From contig NC_085887.1 in the NCBI RefSeq assembly GCF_035222375.1, positions 2,207,501 to 2,271,500 of the forward strand: 64,000 bases of DNA. The letters are read 5' to 3'. Origin of the DNA: Podospora pseudocomata (taxonomy: Eukaryota > Ascomycota > Sordariomycetes > Sordariales > Podosporaceae). Made by a program: the position numbers and the translations under genes. Below, one piece after another: positions 53,882-63,432 of the stretch; position 1 is the stretch's first letter, and every line of letters starts with the position of its first letter. The notes beneath the pieces were generated by a model. The model searched no databases and had not been told where the DNA came from. It saw only the letters and a program-made list of their open reading frames with translations.

Positions 53882-54960
53882 ATGAGTCACCAACGTCACT
53901 TTTCCGACGCGGCGGTCAAGGAGCCTCACTCGGTGTCCCTCAAGGTTCTCCGGCACGTCTTTTTCCCTATCCAACTTTTATATCTTGGGTGTTGACTAAC
54001 AAATGGGGAAGTCTGACCCGACCATCTCTCGTATCTCAATACCCCTTCTCACCACCTCTGTCCTCCTCCGCCATTACGCCCCCTCCTCCCCTTCCCGCCT
54101 CGCTATCTTACTCCCCCTCCAGCACCAACCCGACCCCTTTCTTACTCTCCCCCATCCTCGCCCTCCCCCCAAGCTTCGGCTCGGCATATGTTGGGACAAC
54201 CTTTTCTTGCACCCTCTGTGCGAATCATGACATCCCCCCCCCAATCGACGGCGGTCCCCCCCTGTCGGTGAAGACGATCCGGGATGTCAAGATCGAAGCA
54301 GAGATGAAGACGCCTTCCTCTCCTACCCTCATCCCGCTGCTACCTCCGGGGAATGATGAGGGAACAGATCTCAGCCCGGGTGGGACACTCCAAAAGATTG
54401 TGAGTTTTGATCTACGGGAGGAGGGGGCGCACACGCTGGTGGTGCAGGTTAGTTACTACGAGGCTACGTCGACGAGCGGGAGGACGAGGATGTTTAGGAA
54501 GTTGTATCAGTTTGTTTGCAAGGGGCTGTTGGTTGTGCGGACGAAGACTTCTGCGCTTGGGTTGGGGAAGCAGGGGAATAGGAGGTGGGTTTTGGAGGCG
54601 CAGGTTGAGAACTCGGGTGGTGGGGGGGAGACGGGGGATGGTGGGGGGGAGGTGGTGTTTATGGAGGAGATTGGCTTGGAGCTGGAAAAGGGGTTGAGGG
54701 GGAGGGATGTGAATTTCTGGGGGAGGGGCAGGGGGAGGGAGAAGGTTGTGCTAAGGGCTGGGGAGGGGGAGGAGGTGGTCTTTGTTGTTGAGGAGGAGGG
54801 GGAGTGGGATGGGAAGGAGGAGGAGGAGGGGAGGAGGGTTTTTGGGGTTTTGCAGATTGGGTGGAGGGGGGAGGGGGGTGGGAGGGGGAGTCTGGCTACG
54901 GGGAGGTTGGGGACCAGGGTTTTGAGGCCGAGGGAGGGTGGTGCTGTTAGTAAGGTGTGA
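53882..54960 (+). CDS. TRAPPC13: TRAPP complex subunit 13
   Basis: Exons 53882-53952 and 54012-54960, 339 aa. The short first exon encodes M-S-H-Q-R-H-F-S and ends S-L-K-V-L-R. After a 59-nt intron the protein continues L-T-R-P-S-L-V, reproducing the conserved TRAPPC13 start (L-A-L-K-V-M-R-L-T-K-P-T-L in human). Further family landmarks are L-P-P-S-F-G-S-A-Y-V-G-T-T-F-S (about 75-90), V-K-T-I-R-D-V-K-I-E-A-E-M, R-E-E-G-A-H-T-L-V-V-Q-V-S-Y and F-R-K-L-Y-Q-F. TRAPPC13 is a peripheral subunit of the TRAPPIII-type tethering/GEF complex acting on Rab1/Ypt1 in early secretion and autophagy. The only phase-consistent donor is GCACGT, so the intron appears to be of the GC-AG class, with a GACTAAC branch point. 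The C-terminal quarter is Gly/Glu-rich from a G-rich DNA stretch. Confidence 0.85.
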
Positions 54961-55140
54961 TGGATGAGGATGGGGATGGGTCAGGGAGAACAGTGACTGA
55001 CTGATGGGGCGGCGGGTTTGGCAATGGTTGGTGAATGTGGTTTACGGTGGGCGGGAGCAACCTTTCAGTGGTGGGAAAAATAGACGCCAGGGCTGCTCTT
55101 GCTTACAGCGAAGTAGCTAGTTCATCCAAATTCATTCGGG

Positions 55141-55240
55141 TCCCCTAGCCCAGTGGTCGGTATTCTGAGTATGCTCCCAGGAGCAGGAGTCCGGAGGACA
55201 CCCACTGGAGCTCTTCACGGTAGGTAGTTGGTTCGAGTAC
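55141..55240 (+). mobile_element. tRNA-like / SINE-type relic
   Basis: TAGCCCAGTGG (from about 55146) fits the RNA polymerase III A-box exactly (TRGYNNARNGG). GGTTCGAGTAC (from about 55228) matches nine of eleven positions of the B-box (GGTTCGANTCC). The spacing of about 80 nt is longer than in a simple tRNA. The expected T-stem does not pair, so it is not a functional tRNA gene. A T-rich stretch (55253-55275) follows, as after polymerase III units. A tRNA-derived SINE head or old tRNA pseudogene is the likeliest reading. Confidence 0.45.
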
Positions 55241-55330
55241 TCTCAAGTCTATGTTTTTTTTTGATCCTTTTTTTGCGACTTTTTCATATATGGCATACCG
55301 CTTTGTAAGCCAAAAAGCTAAAGAGTATTC

Positions 55331-55480
55331 GATGGAGAGTCTTGCAAAGACAATCAATAGGCCTGCAAAATTAATTAGTACGCCCTCAAACCAGTTAACA
55401 TGCCTTGAACATAAAGTTAATACGGCTTGAGGTATAAAGTCGTCGAGAGGCCTTGTCAGATTGGTTTTCGTTATCCACAA
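55331..55480 (-). repeat. 21-bp degenerate tandem repeat, locus E
   Basis: About five to six reverse-oriented units: CTTGCAAAGACAATCAATAG, GCCTGCAAAATTAATTAGTAC, GCCCTCAAACCAGTTAACAT, GCCTTGAACATAAAGTTAATA and a longer last one. It lies just downstream of the tRNA-like relic. The core AGTTAAT-GCC is well kept. Confidence 0.75.
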
Positions 55481-56008
55481 CCTTTCTATTTCGCGAGGTG
55501 TGCACCTATCATGGGACACTACAGCAAAGGCCGCCAGCCTCTGTTTAGTTTGATAGTTGACGGTGTATGCGCCATATATGAAATCAACGAACAAGCCTGC
55601 TTTGAGTGGTGAAGAACGGGCTTGGAGTTTTGAAACCCGCGCAGTCTCCTTTTTACGGTTGCAGGCGTAGTGTCGATGTCTGTAAGTTCCTCCAAAAGCC
55701 ATGATCGGTTGGTATGACCGTTAATACAATGGATTCTATTACAGGTGATAAATAACACTGATGGTAGTGTCTGCCTTGGGCACTAGGGTACTCTGCTCAT
55801 GATGGTATAATGTAGCATCTCTCCAACAATTTCCTTGCTCGACCATGTCAATTTTCTGCTTTTACAGCAAGTGACATCCACCCATGCAGATCAATCCATG
55901 TTCTCCCAGATCTGAATTACCACCTCCCAGGTCCAACTTGGTATAAACTTCTCACCTATGTACAAGGTCCAGGTCAGTAATCAACCTGAACCAACGATAC
56001 CAACCTGG

Positions 56009-56028
56009 TTTTTTTTTTTTTTTTTTTT
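56009..56028. repeat. poly-T tract
   Basis: Twenty consecutive T in gene-poor sequence. Confidence 0.95.
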
Positions 56029-58660
56029 GGATTTTTTGACTGTCCCGTGTCTACCACCACAAGGTGCTATGGCTGAAACGCTGGGGATCGGTGGGTTTGG
56101 GTTTCGTTCCCCCAAGCCGTGCCGTCTCTTGTTACACTGCTGCGTCCACTAGGAAGTGAACTGGGGCTGCTGGGTGGAAATATATCATCAGACCGAGGCT
56201 TTGAAAGAAGGAGCAAACTTTTCGTGTTATTTAGTATTGATGGTGCCTCTTCCGAGATTTCAGCCCGAAAAGAAGAAAAAAAGGTTGAGATGAACAGGTA
56301 TCCAGATCCTGCATGAGTTTAGATATAGGAGAGTTGCTTGATTGGGATGGTTCTGCATGTGCATATGTGTGTGCATATGTGTGTGCATTGTTGATGGGGA
56401 ACCGTCAAAGTTCAGGAGAGGCCGGGATTGGTGTATGGCCTTGACATTATGATCTTGGACGATGGGCTCAACATTGGGCATCGGAGCTGCCGGCAGCTTC
56501 ACCATCATCATCAAGGTTGTATGTAGTTGAGAGTTCGAGGTTGTTAAAGCAACTGGGCAGCAAAGCAGCAGGGCAATAATGCACCTTGATGGGGCAAAGA
56601 ACGAGGGTTTTGGGTGTGAGTGGGTGGGAGAACCCTGGGTTGGTTTGTGAACCCCTCTCCCCACCTCACACGCTGACCCCTGAACACTTGATGATGCTGC
56701 TCGAGAAGATACCCGAGCGTATCGGGAACACGATCTCAAAAACGACGAGTTACAAGGTATATCTCGTGTTTCCAACGCGCGAGCGATTTGGGGAGCTGCC
56801 GTCAGCCTTTTACCTCATGTCGTGTACTGTACCAGAAACAAAAGACATGACAAAAAACAAAAAGTCTCCGTCGACGACGCCGGCTCCCGACGGGCGTCTG
56901 GCGTCAAGTTTGTTGGGCTTGGGTTTTTTTTATTAATGAAAAGGGGGGGCAAAAGATGGAGGATGGGGGGCGGGGAGGAGGGGGGCGCTTGCAAGGATAT
57001 CGGCAGCAAAAGTTGCCCGTCGAGGATTGTCTATCAACAGGCGCAAAAGAAGACGATCTCGATTTTACCGTCGCTTCCTGCCGCTGAAGCTGAGAGGACA
57101 GATAGAGAGGTGATTCCTGCTGCTTCCCCTGCATGATGATTGATCGTGTTTTCACCGTGTATACGTAACCGTTGCTTGTCATAGTCCGAAGAAAAGGCCA
57201 TGATCAAGATGCCATGTGGCAGAGAGACTTCTGTATCTAGTTCTCCTGGGCCTGTCCTACCTCGCACGGCGTTATCGAAGGTGCCTGGAGGCTGCCATCA
57301 CTGCAGACGCCTCTCCCACGGGTGGAAGTGAGGTGTGGTGCGGCCAAAAGGGGGGGCCACCACACCACATACTACTGCGTGATATAGGGAATTTGACTCT
57401 GTGGTTGTTGTTCCCCATGGGTTTGTTAAATATATAAAACAATGAATATCACAGCTGAACAACGCCCATGATGCCGTGTCATGATAAATGGCGTAGATAC
57501 CTATACGTGATATACTCCGTAATAATGATCAAAGGGTTCTGTCGGATCTGCTCGGCTGTGGTGGTGCATCGATCGACAATCAACGGTCCCCTTTGGGAAC
57601 CCTGGAAAAAAGACCCCTTCCACTCCGTTCCCCAGATCAGACCCCCAGGTCCGGTGGAGGTGTGCCTCGTGTTGGAATGCGCCTGAAGTCGAAAAAAGAG
57701 CGAGATCCAGAGGTTGCCTGCAGGTCAATCTCTCTCCACGTTACGCCAAAGAAGACGCGTTTGCTTCAAGCAACAAGAGAACAGAAAGGAAAAAGAAAAA
57801 AGCAAAAAAAAAAGCAAAAAAAAGTCCAACGTCTCTCTCGCTCGCTCGCTCATCTTTCCCGACCAGGGCTTGTCCATCGTGTTTTAGCGTCAGGGGGTTC
57901 TACGAATAGCATCGCTAGCTTCCGCGATGGTCCAGTTTAGTTTCGACCGCGGCTGGACAGGGCACTACCCCCCGCTCGTACATGTGGGAATCTGGAAACG
58001 GTTTTTGGTTTCTGACTGGGACGAGAGAGAGTCTGGACTTGTCTAGTGTCGTCGTTGATCATGGATGCGATGTGTGTTGTGATTGAGAGGGGGAAGTTCA
58101 GTTAGGTACCTAAAGGACAGGGGCCCTGCCAGAAATGGGGGGTGGGCAGCTGGGGGGGCACGCAGGGGTTTTCGGTGCGGCACCTCCTGCAGCCAGCGAC
58201 AAGGGTCAGCTTTTTAGGCCTAAATGCAGATGCACGTCCTGGGACGTCCATCCACCTCCATCCCCCTGGGGGCAGGCAAATCCCCAGAAATAAGAAAAAT
58301 ATTCCTACCTGTTGCCCTTCCAAAACAACGGGCAACCTCCATCCCGAAGCAAAGAACAGCTCCGGACGCGCCCTGTTTCTGTCCTTTCACTCTATTTGAC
58401 CGTCCCATCCCATCCAAATCCCGCCGGGCTCTTTCTGCCCACCTCCACCTCCGACCGCCTTCGATAACGGTGGTGCATCTGCTACCTACCAGGTATCTCG
58501 TGAGGTGCCCAACACCCAGTCGACGACATCCAAGCTCCGGTAGACTTGGGAAAAAGGCAGTGTGTTCAGGGGGCGGGGACCGCTCTTGTCTCTGCCCACC
58601 ATCTATCTCACCGCGGGACCAGGTGCCAGCTTGAAGTGTAGACGAACCAAAGTCGCGCTC

Positions 58661-58689
58661 ACCGACACCGACACCGACACCGACACCGA
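58661..58689 (+). repeat. (ACCGAC)n hexanucleotide repeat
   Basis: Nearly five copies in the presumed leader of the DENN gene, followed 110 nt later by a second short array of ACAAGA (58803-58827) that ends about 28 nt before the start codon. Confidence 0.9.
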
Positions 58690-58854
58690 TCACCCGCATC
58701 CACCGCACCCATCCATACCCACCTCGCGCCTGGCGATCAACTGCGACTGACTGCCTGCCCTTTGTTCCACCCGCAGGGCGCCGATAACGAACTGATACAC
58801 CACAAGAACAAGAACAAGAACAAGAAAAGAGTCACCGCGTGGCTGTGATATGCC

Positions 58855-61800
58855 ATGGACGGCAACAATACTTCGGCTCCCCTTGCCGACTACTTCTGGA
58901 TTGCAGGCATAGAAGACGTTAAATACGACGATGAACCAGCCTCCCAGTTGGACGTCGAGGACACCATCGTCGAGGACGAGGATGGAGAGGCGGAGACCGA
59001 CCGGTCGGTAGCGACGCCGTCGCGCGCCACGGCTCGTCACTCGCGCCAGAACTCGGCTAACCGTTTGTCCGTCATGTCTAAGCTCTCCCTATCCGGTAGC
59101 GAAGAACCATCTCAGGATGACGTCGAGGAGAAGGACATTACCAAAAGTAACCGTAGCAGCGCAACCATCCGGCCGAACCCCCCGCCCAGCCTCAACACCG
59201 GCCTTGCCAACGGCACCAACGGCACTAACGGCACCAACGGTTTTGATCTGGGAAGCTTGGGTGGAGGACAAGGTATTGGATTCGATGGATTCCCCGCCGA
59301 CTTTGACTTTGACAAGGCCCTCCTCAAGTTTGCCGCCGAACGCGAGAACTTCCTCGACGACCTGACCTTCAGCGCAGGCGCAAGGGTCCAGTCGAGACCG
59401 CCCATGGTAAACCCCAGGACCGAGAGACTCAAGGCAGAGGACGCCGAGAGCGGGAGAAAGAGCCCTCTGAAGAGCATCCGCGGCAGCATTCGCCGCAAGA
59501 TGAGTTTTAGGGATATGAGCAGCGTGAGAAAGCAGCCAATGACTCCTCGAGCGGGTACGTGTAGCAGATCGGCATCGACAGACTCTCTCGCTGCCTTGGA
59601 ATCCCTGCCATCTGCGGTTCGTGTGCTGACTGTAGGATCTCTAGCCTCTATCCGGACGGCGAAGCGCCTGAGCAACTACAACTCCGTCATCCCACCCCCA
59701 GAACCGCTGAACCTCGATCCAGACATGCACCCGCTTAAGAGGCGGTTTGAGCCAGTTCTGCTTGATCGATACCCCCCGCGAGACGCCTCGGCCGACGACC
59801 TGGCCAGGAGAGGAAAGTTCCCCGACTACGTGCCCATGTTTGCCTTTCCCAACGACATCCAGATTGTCTCCTCGGACGACCGGCCTCGCTCGACCTGGCA
59901 CGGATTCACCATGACGTCGGACGACAACTCCAAGATTTACGGCATTACCATCATTGTCTGGGTGGCACTGCACGCAGAGGTGGCGGACGAGGTCGAGAAG
60001 AGGTGCGAGCGGTGGCGACAAAGACACATGAGCAACGAGGAAAGGGAGCTCGCTGCTAGTCTTGGCGGCCGTCTAGCCGCAGAGCGGGCCTATCTGTCAC
60101 AGCTGCTCGCGAAGCTGGGTACCGTCCCCTCGGGATCGGCCGCCCGCGAGTCTCTGGACGAGCAAATTAGCGCGGTGGAGGAAAAGATCGCGCTCATGAC
60201 GGAGATGCTGAGGCCGTTGAGGCATGGCGCGGCGTCCAAGATTGACGGTCTGACCGCCGGCGAGACGGGCCTCTGGGCTCCTAGGGCGTTTGGCATTTTG
60301 GGTAGAGATCCAGCCAAGATGCAGTTTTGGAAAGAATGGTTGCGAGCTGTCACGGTACCCATGACAGACGGCGCCGTTCTCCGGATCCCGCCGAGCTCGC
60401 CCAAGGTCGGACGCTGGCAGCCTTTGGAGCGCTATGTCGTGAACCTCTGCACCGAAGCTTTTAGCCCCCTCAGTTCTCTGACCCAGGTGGAGTTGGGCGT
60501 GCGAGAGCTGCGGCTGTATGCCCGCAAGGAGGCTGCCAATGAGCTTCCTGGATCGCGCAGCATTGATATCTACGCCCTGTTCAGATGCCTGTCTCTGGAA
60601 AACATCGTCCTGCTCTTCGAGTATGCCATGTCGGAAGGACGCATCATCTTCCTCTCATCACACACTGGCATGCTGCACCTTGCCTGCCATGCGCTGGCCA
60701 ATTTGCTGTACCCCTTGAAATGGGCGAGCATCTTTATTCCGGTCTTGCCTGCCCGACTCATCTCGGCCCTGGAAGCCCCTTGCCCCTATATTGTTGGTAT
60801 TGAGAGACGCTACGAGAAGATTGAGCTTCCCGACGACGACTACGTCCTTGTGGACCTCGACAAAGACAGCATCGACGCCACACACCAAGCGGCCAGCCTG
60901 CCACGGCAGCACCGACGAAAGCTTCTCTCGCTCCTTCAGATCGCCGCTCCTCACAGACTGAGATATGGAGTCACACCGGGACCACCCCCATACGCAATCG
61001 AGGCCTTCCCATACGACGCGTACTCGGCAGAAAACGAGACGCTGTTCAACCCCCTCCCGATGAAGAGCTCACTGGGCAAGTGGGTGTCGCAAAACTCATC
61101 CACCTTTGCCGAGCCAGACCCGCCAGAGTGCATCCGGACGCCGTTGTTCAACGCTTTTGCCCAGGCCAAGATTGACCCTTCCAGGATGGAGCGGCCGCCG
61201 ACGTCCAAGTCAAGCAAGGGCAGCCCGCCGTCGTCTGTCTCGCCCGTGTCGATGAACTTCCCCCCCATGCCCATCACTCCCATCTCCAGGAGCGATTCCG
61301 GGTTTGCAGCTACGCTGAGGGAGAAGCGCTCTGGGCATTTTGACGAGAGGTCGAGGCGCAGCTCCTCGTTTGGGGTGGACAAGCAGCCTCCCCATCCTTC
61401 CATGGCCCACCGCCCGAGCCTGCCTTTTCTGAACGGCCACACGCAGAACATGTCCATCTCGGCCATCTCGATCGACTCGCAGTCTTCGTTTGGGGGTTAT
61501 GCGCCCTCGACGTATGCGCAGTCGACGATTGCTGCCTCGACCATCATGCCCAACATGATGGTGCAGCCGGTTCAAAATACGGAGAATACCGTCTGGGTGG
61601 AGGGGCACTGCTTCAACTGGGAGCCGACGGAGACGGGGTCTACGTGCACGGTGTGCGACGAGAGGTCGGAGGGGGATGGGCTGTATAAATGCAACGGGTG
61701 TGACTGTTTGAGTCACAACAGGTGCTTGGGGTTTGTGAGCCTGGTGTGCCCGGAGGCGTTCCATCCAGACAGGGTGAGGGCCGCGTTTGTGAGGTGTCTG

Positions 61801-62435
61801 GCTAGTTTGCTGTATACGTACCGGAAGCATTTGGGGAGGCCGACGAGGGAGCAGAAGGGGCACGGGCAGTTGTATGCGTTTGATATGGATGGGTTTGTTA
61901 GGAGTTTGCCGTATGATCAGCAGGAGTATGCTACTATGATGAGGGACACGCAGGGTATATTCCTCCCCTCCCCCCAACCTTTCTAAGGGTGTCATGACAA
62001 AACTGACGAAGTGTAGCATTCAACGAATTCATCCACGAGCGCGAGAGACAACCGCAATCGGACCCAGCGATCCGCCTCTTTGACGAGGTCATTCTGGCCA
62101 AGAAGGCGAGGGGGAAGCCGACATTTTCTGCTGGCCTGTCCCGTCTGTCCACCTTGAGGGCATCTCATGGGTTAACGCCCTCTTACATGGGCGGGGGACA
62201 TAACCGTCAGGGAGCGAAAGTGCCGAGTTATTTGGGGGACACGAGCGATCATATATGGAGGACGGCGTCGGTGCCGGTGCCGAGCGCGAAGTTTTCGGGG
62301 GATTACAGGAGTGTGGTCACGAGGGTGCCGGTGAGGTTGGATCCGGGCTTGATGAAGGAGCCGAGGGCGATTCAAGGGGTTCCGAGCGCGGGGGATGGGG
62401 GGGAGGAAGAAGGTGCAGAGGAAGCAGGTTGCTAG
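58855..62435 (+). CDS. DENN-domain protein with C1-type zinc finger
   Basis: Exons 58855-59554, 59636-61954 and 62017-62435, 1145 aa as it stands. The region 1-270 is acidic/Ser-rich. A uDENN-like segment follows (P-M-F-A-F-P-N-D-I, W-H-G-F-T-M-T), then a coiled-coil stretch (about 385-430). The central DENN core lies at about 540-640 (Y-A-L-F-R-C-L-S-L-E-N-I-V-L-L-F-E-Y, G-R-I-I-F-L-S-S). P-C-P-Y-I-V-G-I at about 610 is a DENN landmark. A Ser/Pro linker leads to a C1-like finger (H-C-F-N-W, C-T-V-C, C-N-G-C, H-N-R-C, about 890-940). The dDENN part crosses the last intron (D-T-Q / A-F-N-E-F-I-H-E-R). DENN proteins are mostly Rab GEFs. Intron 1 (81 nt, multiple of three, no stop, GCTGAC branch) could also be read through. 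The 3' end may carry a frameshift at a G7 run (62397-62403). The alternative frame continues to 62475 with a more protein-like K-Q-V-A-S-M-L-G-A-P-A-E-F ending. Confidence 0.82.
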
Positions 62436-63432
62436 TATGCTGGGGGCGCCGGCGGAGTTTGTGGTGCCGAAGTAGGGTAGGGGGCGTGTTGATTAGGGAA
62501 GTGGTTAACTGGGAATTTGGGTTGTTGTTTGGGGGGTGTTTTTCATTTGGTTTGGTTGAAAGCGTTGGTTTCTTTTGGGTTTTTAAAGTAGTGTCTTGAT
62601 AATCTTTTTTTTGTGTGTTGCTTGCAGGGAAGGGGGATAGGTAGGGAGGAGAGGGAGAGGGTGGCTATCATCAGGTTTATTTATTTTTGATATCATTTGG
62701 GGTTTGGGGGCTTGGGGGAGTGGGTGGAAGAGCATCTGGGAGGTTTTGTTCTGCGCGATAGGTTGAGCCACAAGAGAGAGTGAGAGAGAGAAATACATGC
62801 AAAGCAGACACACAGAGGGAAGTTGTTGTTGTAATCTTTGTAAGATAGAGGAAGAAGAAAGAAAGAAAGAAAGGTTGTAATCATTGTTGGTTAGCAAATC
62901 TTTTTTTTTTTTTTTGCTTTTCTTTTTTTCGTTTTTTTTTTTTTTTTTTTCTTGGGAGGAGGGTGGCTAGGTTAAGGGGAAAATAACACATACATAGCAT
63001 CATAGGAGGGAGGGGTGTGAAGGGAGGAATGGGAGAGATGAATAAATGCAAAGCGTTGAGCACAAACTTTGGTGGTAAACAACCAATGATGCCTTCTCAG
63101 AGAGTACAAACAAACAAATCTAAAGTCCGCCTCGAAATATCGGCTACATGTTCCTGAGCCAGCTCAAGCATGAGGTAAATCACATTGAGTCCATGATGTT
63201 TAAAATGAAAGAAATGGAACATCGCTAACAAAAGGAAAAACCATGCAAGGTTGATTTCCATGTGTGTGAAGATGCCTGGCTACATGCTTGCTCTATGCAA
63301 CCAACCCAATGTGTAAACCTCCCCTCAAGGTATCGAAAAAATAGATGGTATCATACTCCCCCAACGCCCCCCTATTCCTACACAGAACAACCCACCCCCC
63401 TTTCCAAACACCGGCATATACAACACCCCGGA
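62436..63432. other. convergent intergenic region
   Basis: About 1 kb between the DENN gene and YPI1 3' ends. It contains GA- and AAAG-rich sequence (62770-62870) and a long interrupted poly-T (62901-62950). If the DENN frame shifts, coding reaches 62475. No gene is seen. Confidence 0.5.
62901..62950. repeat. interrupted poly-T tract
   Basis: Fifty nucleotides of T with a few C/G interruptions in convergent intergenic DNA. Confidence 0.95.

Larger units (their letters stand above)
54961..58854. other. 3.9-kb gene-poor region
   Basis: This is the longest stretch without a supportable gene. It contains a tRNA-like relic (about 55141-55240), 21-bp repeat locus E (55331-55480), a 20-nt poly-T (56009-56028), TGTGCATA repeats near 56358-56388, and a hexanucleotide array in the leader of the DENN gene. 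Open frames of up to 185 codons exist (55145-55702 minus, 56260-56775 minus, 58220-58708 minus), but all lack domains and splice partners and overlap repeats. A non-coding transcript is possible but not demonstrable here. Confidence 0.55.

Noticed and set aside
55145-55702. A 185-codon minus-strand open frame in the gene-poor region
   Set aside because: It runs through 21-bp repeat locus E and the tRNA-like relic. Its protein has no recognisable domain, and its composition follows the repeats.
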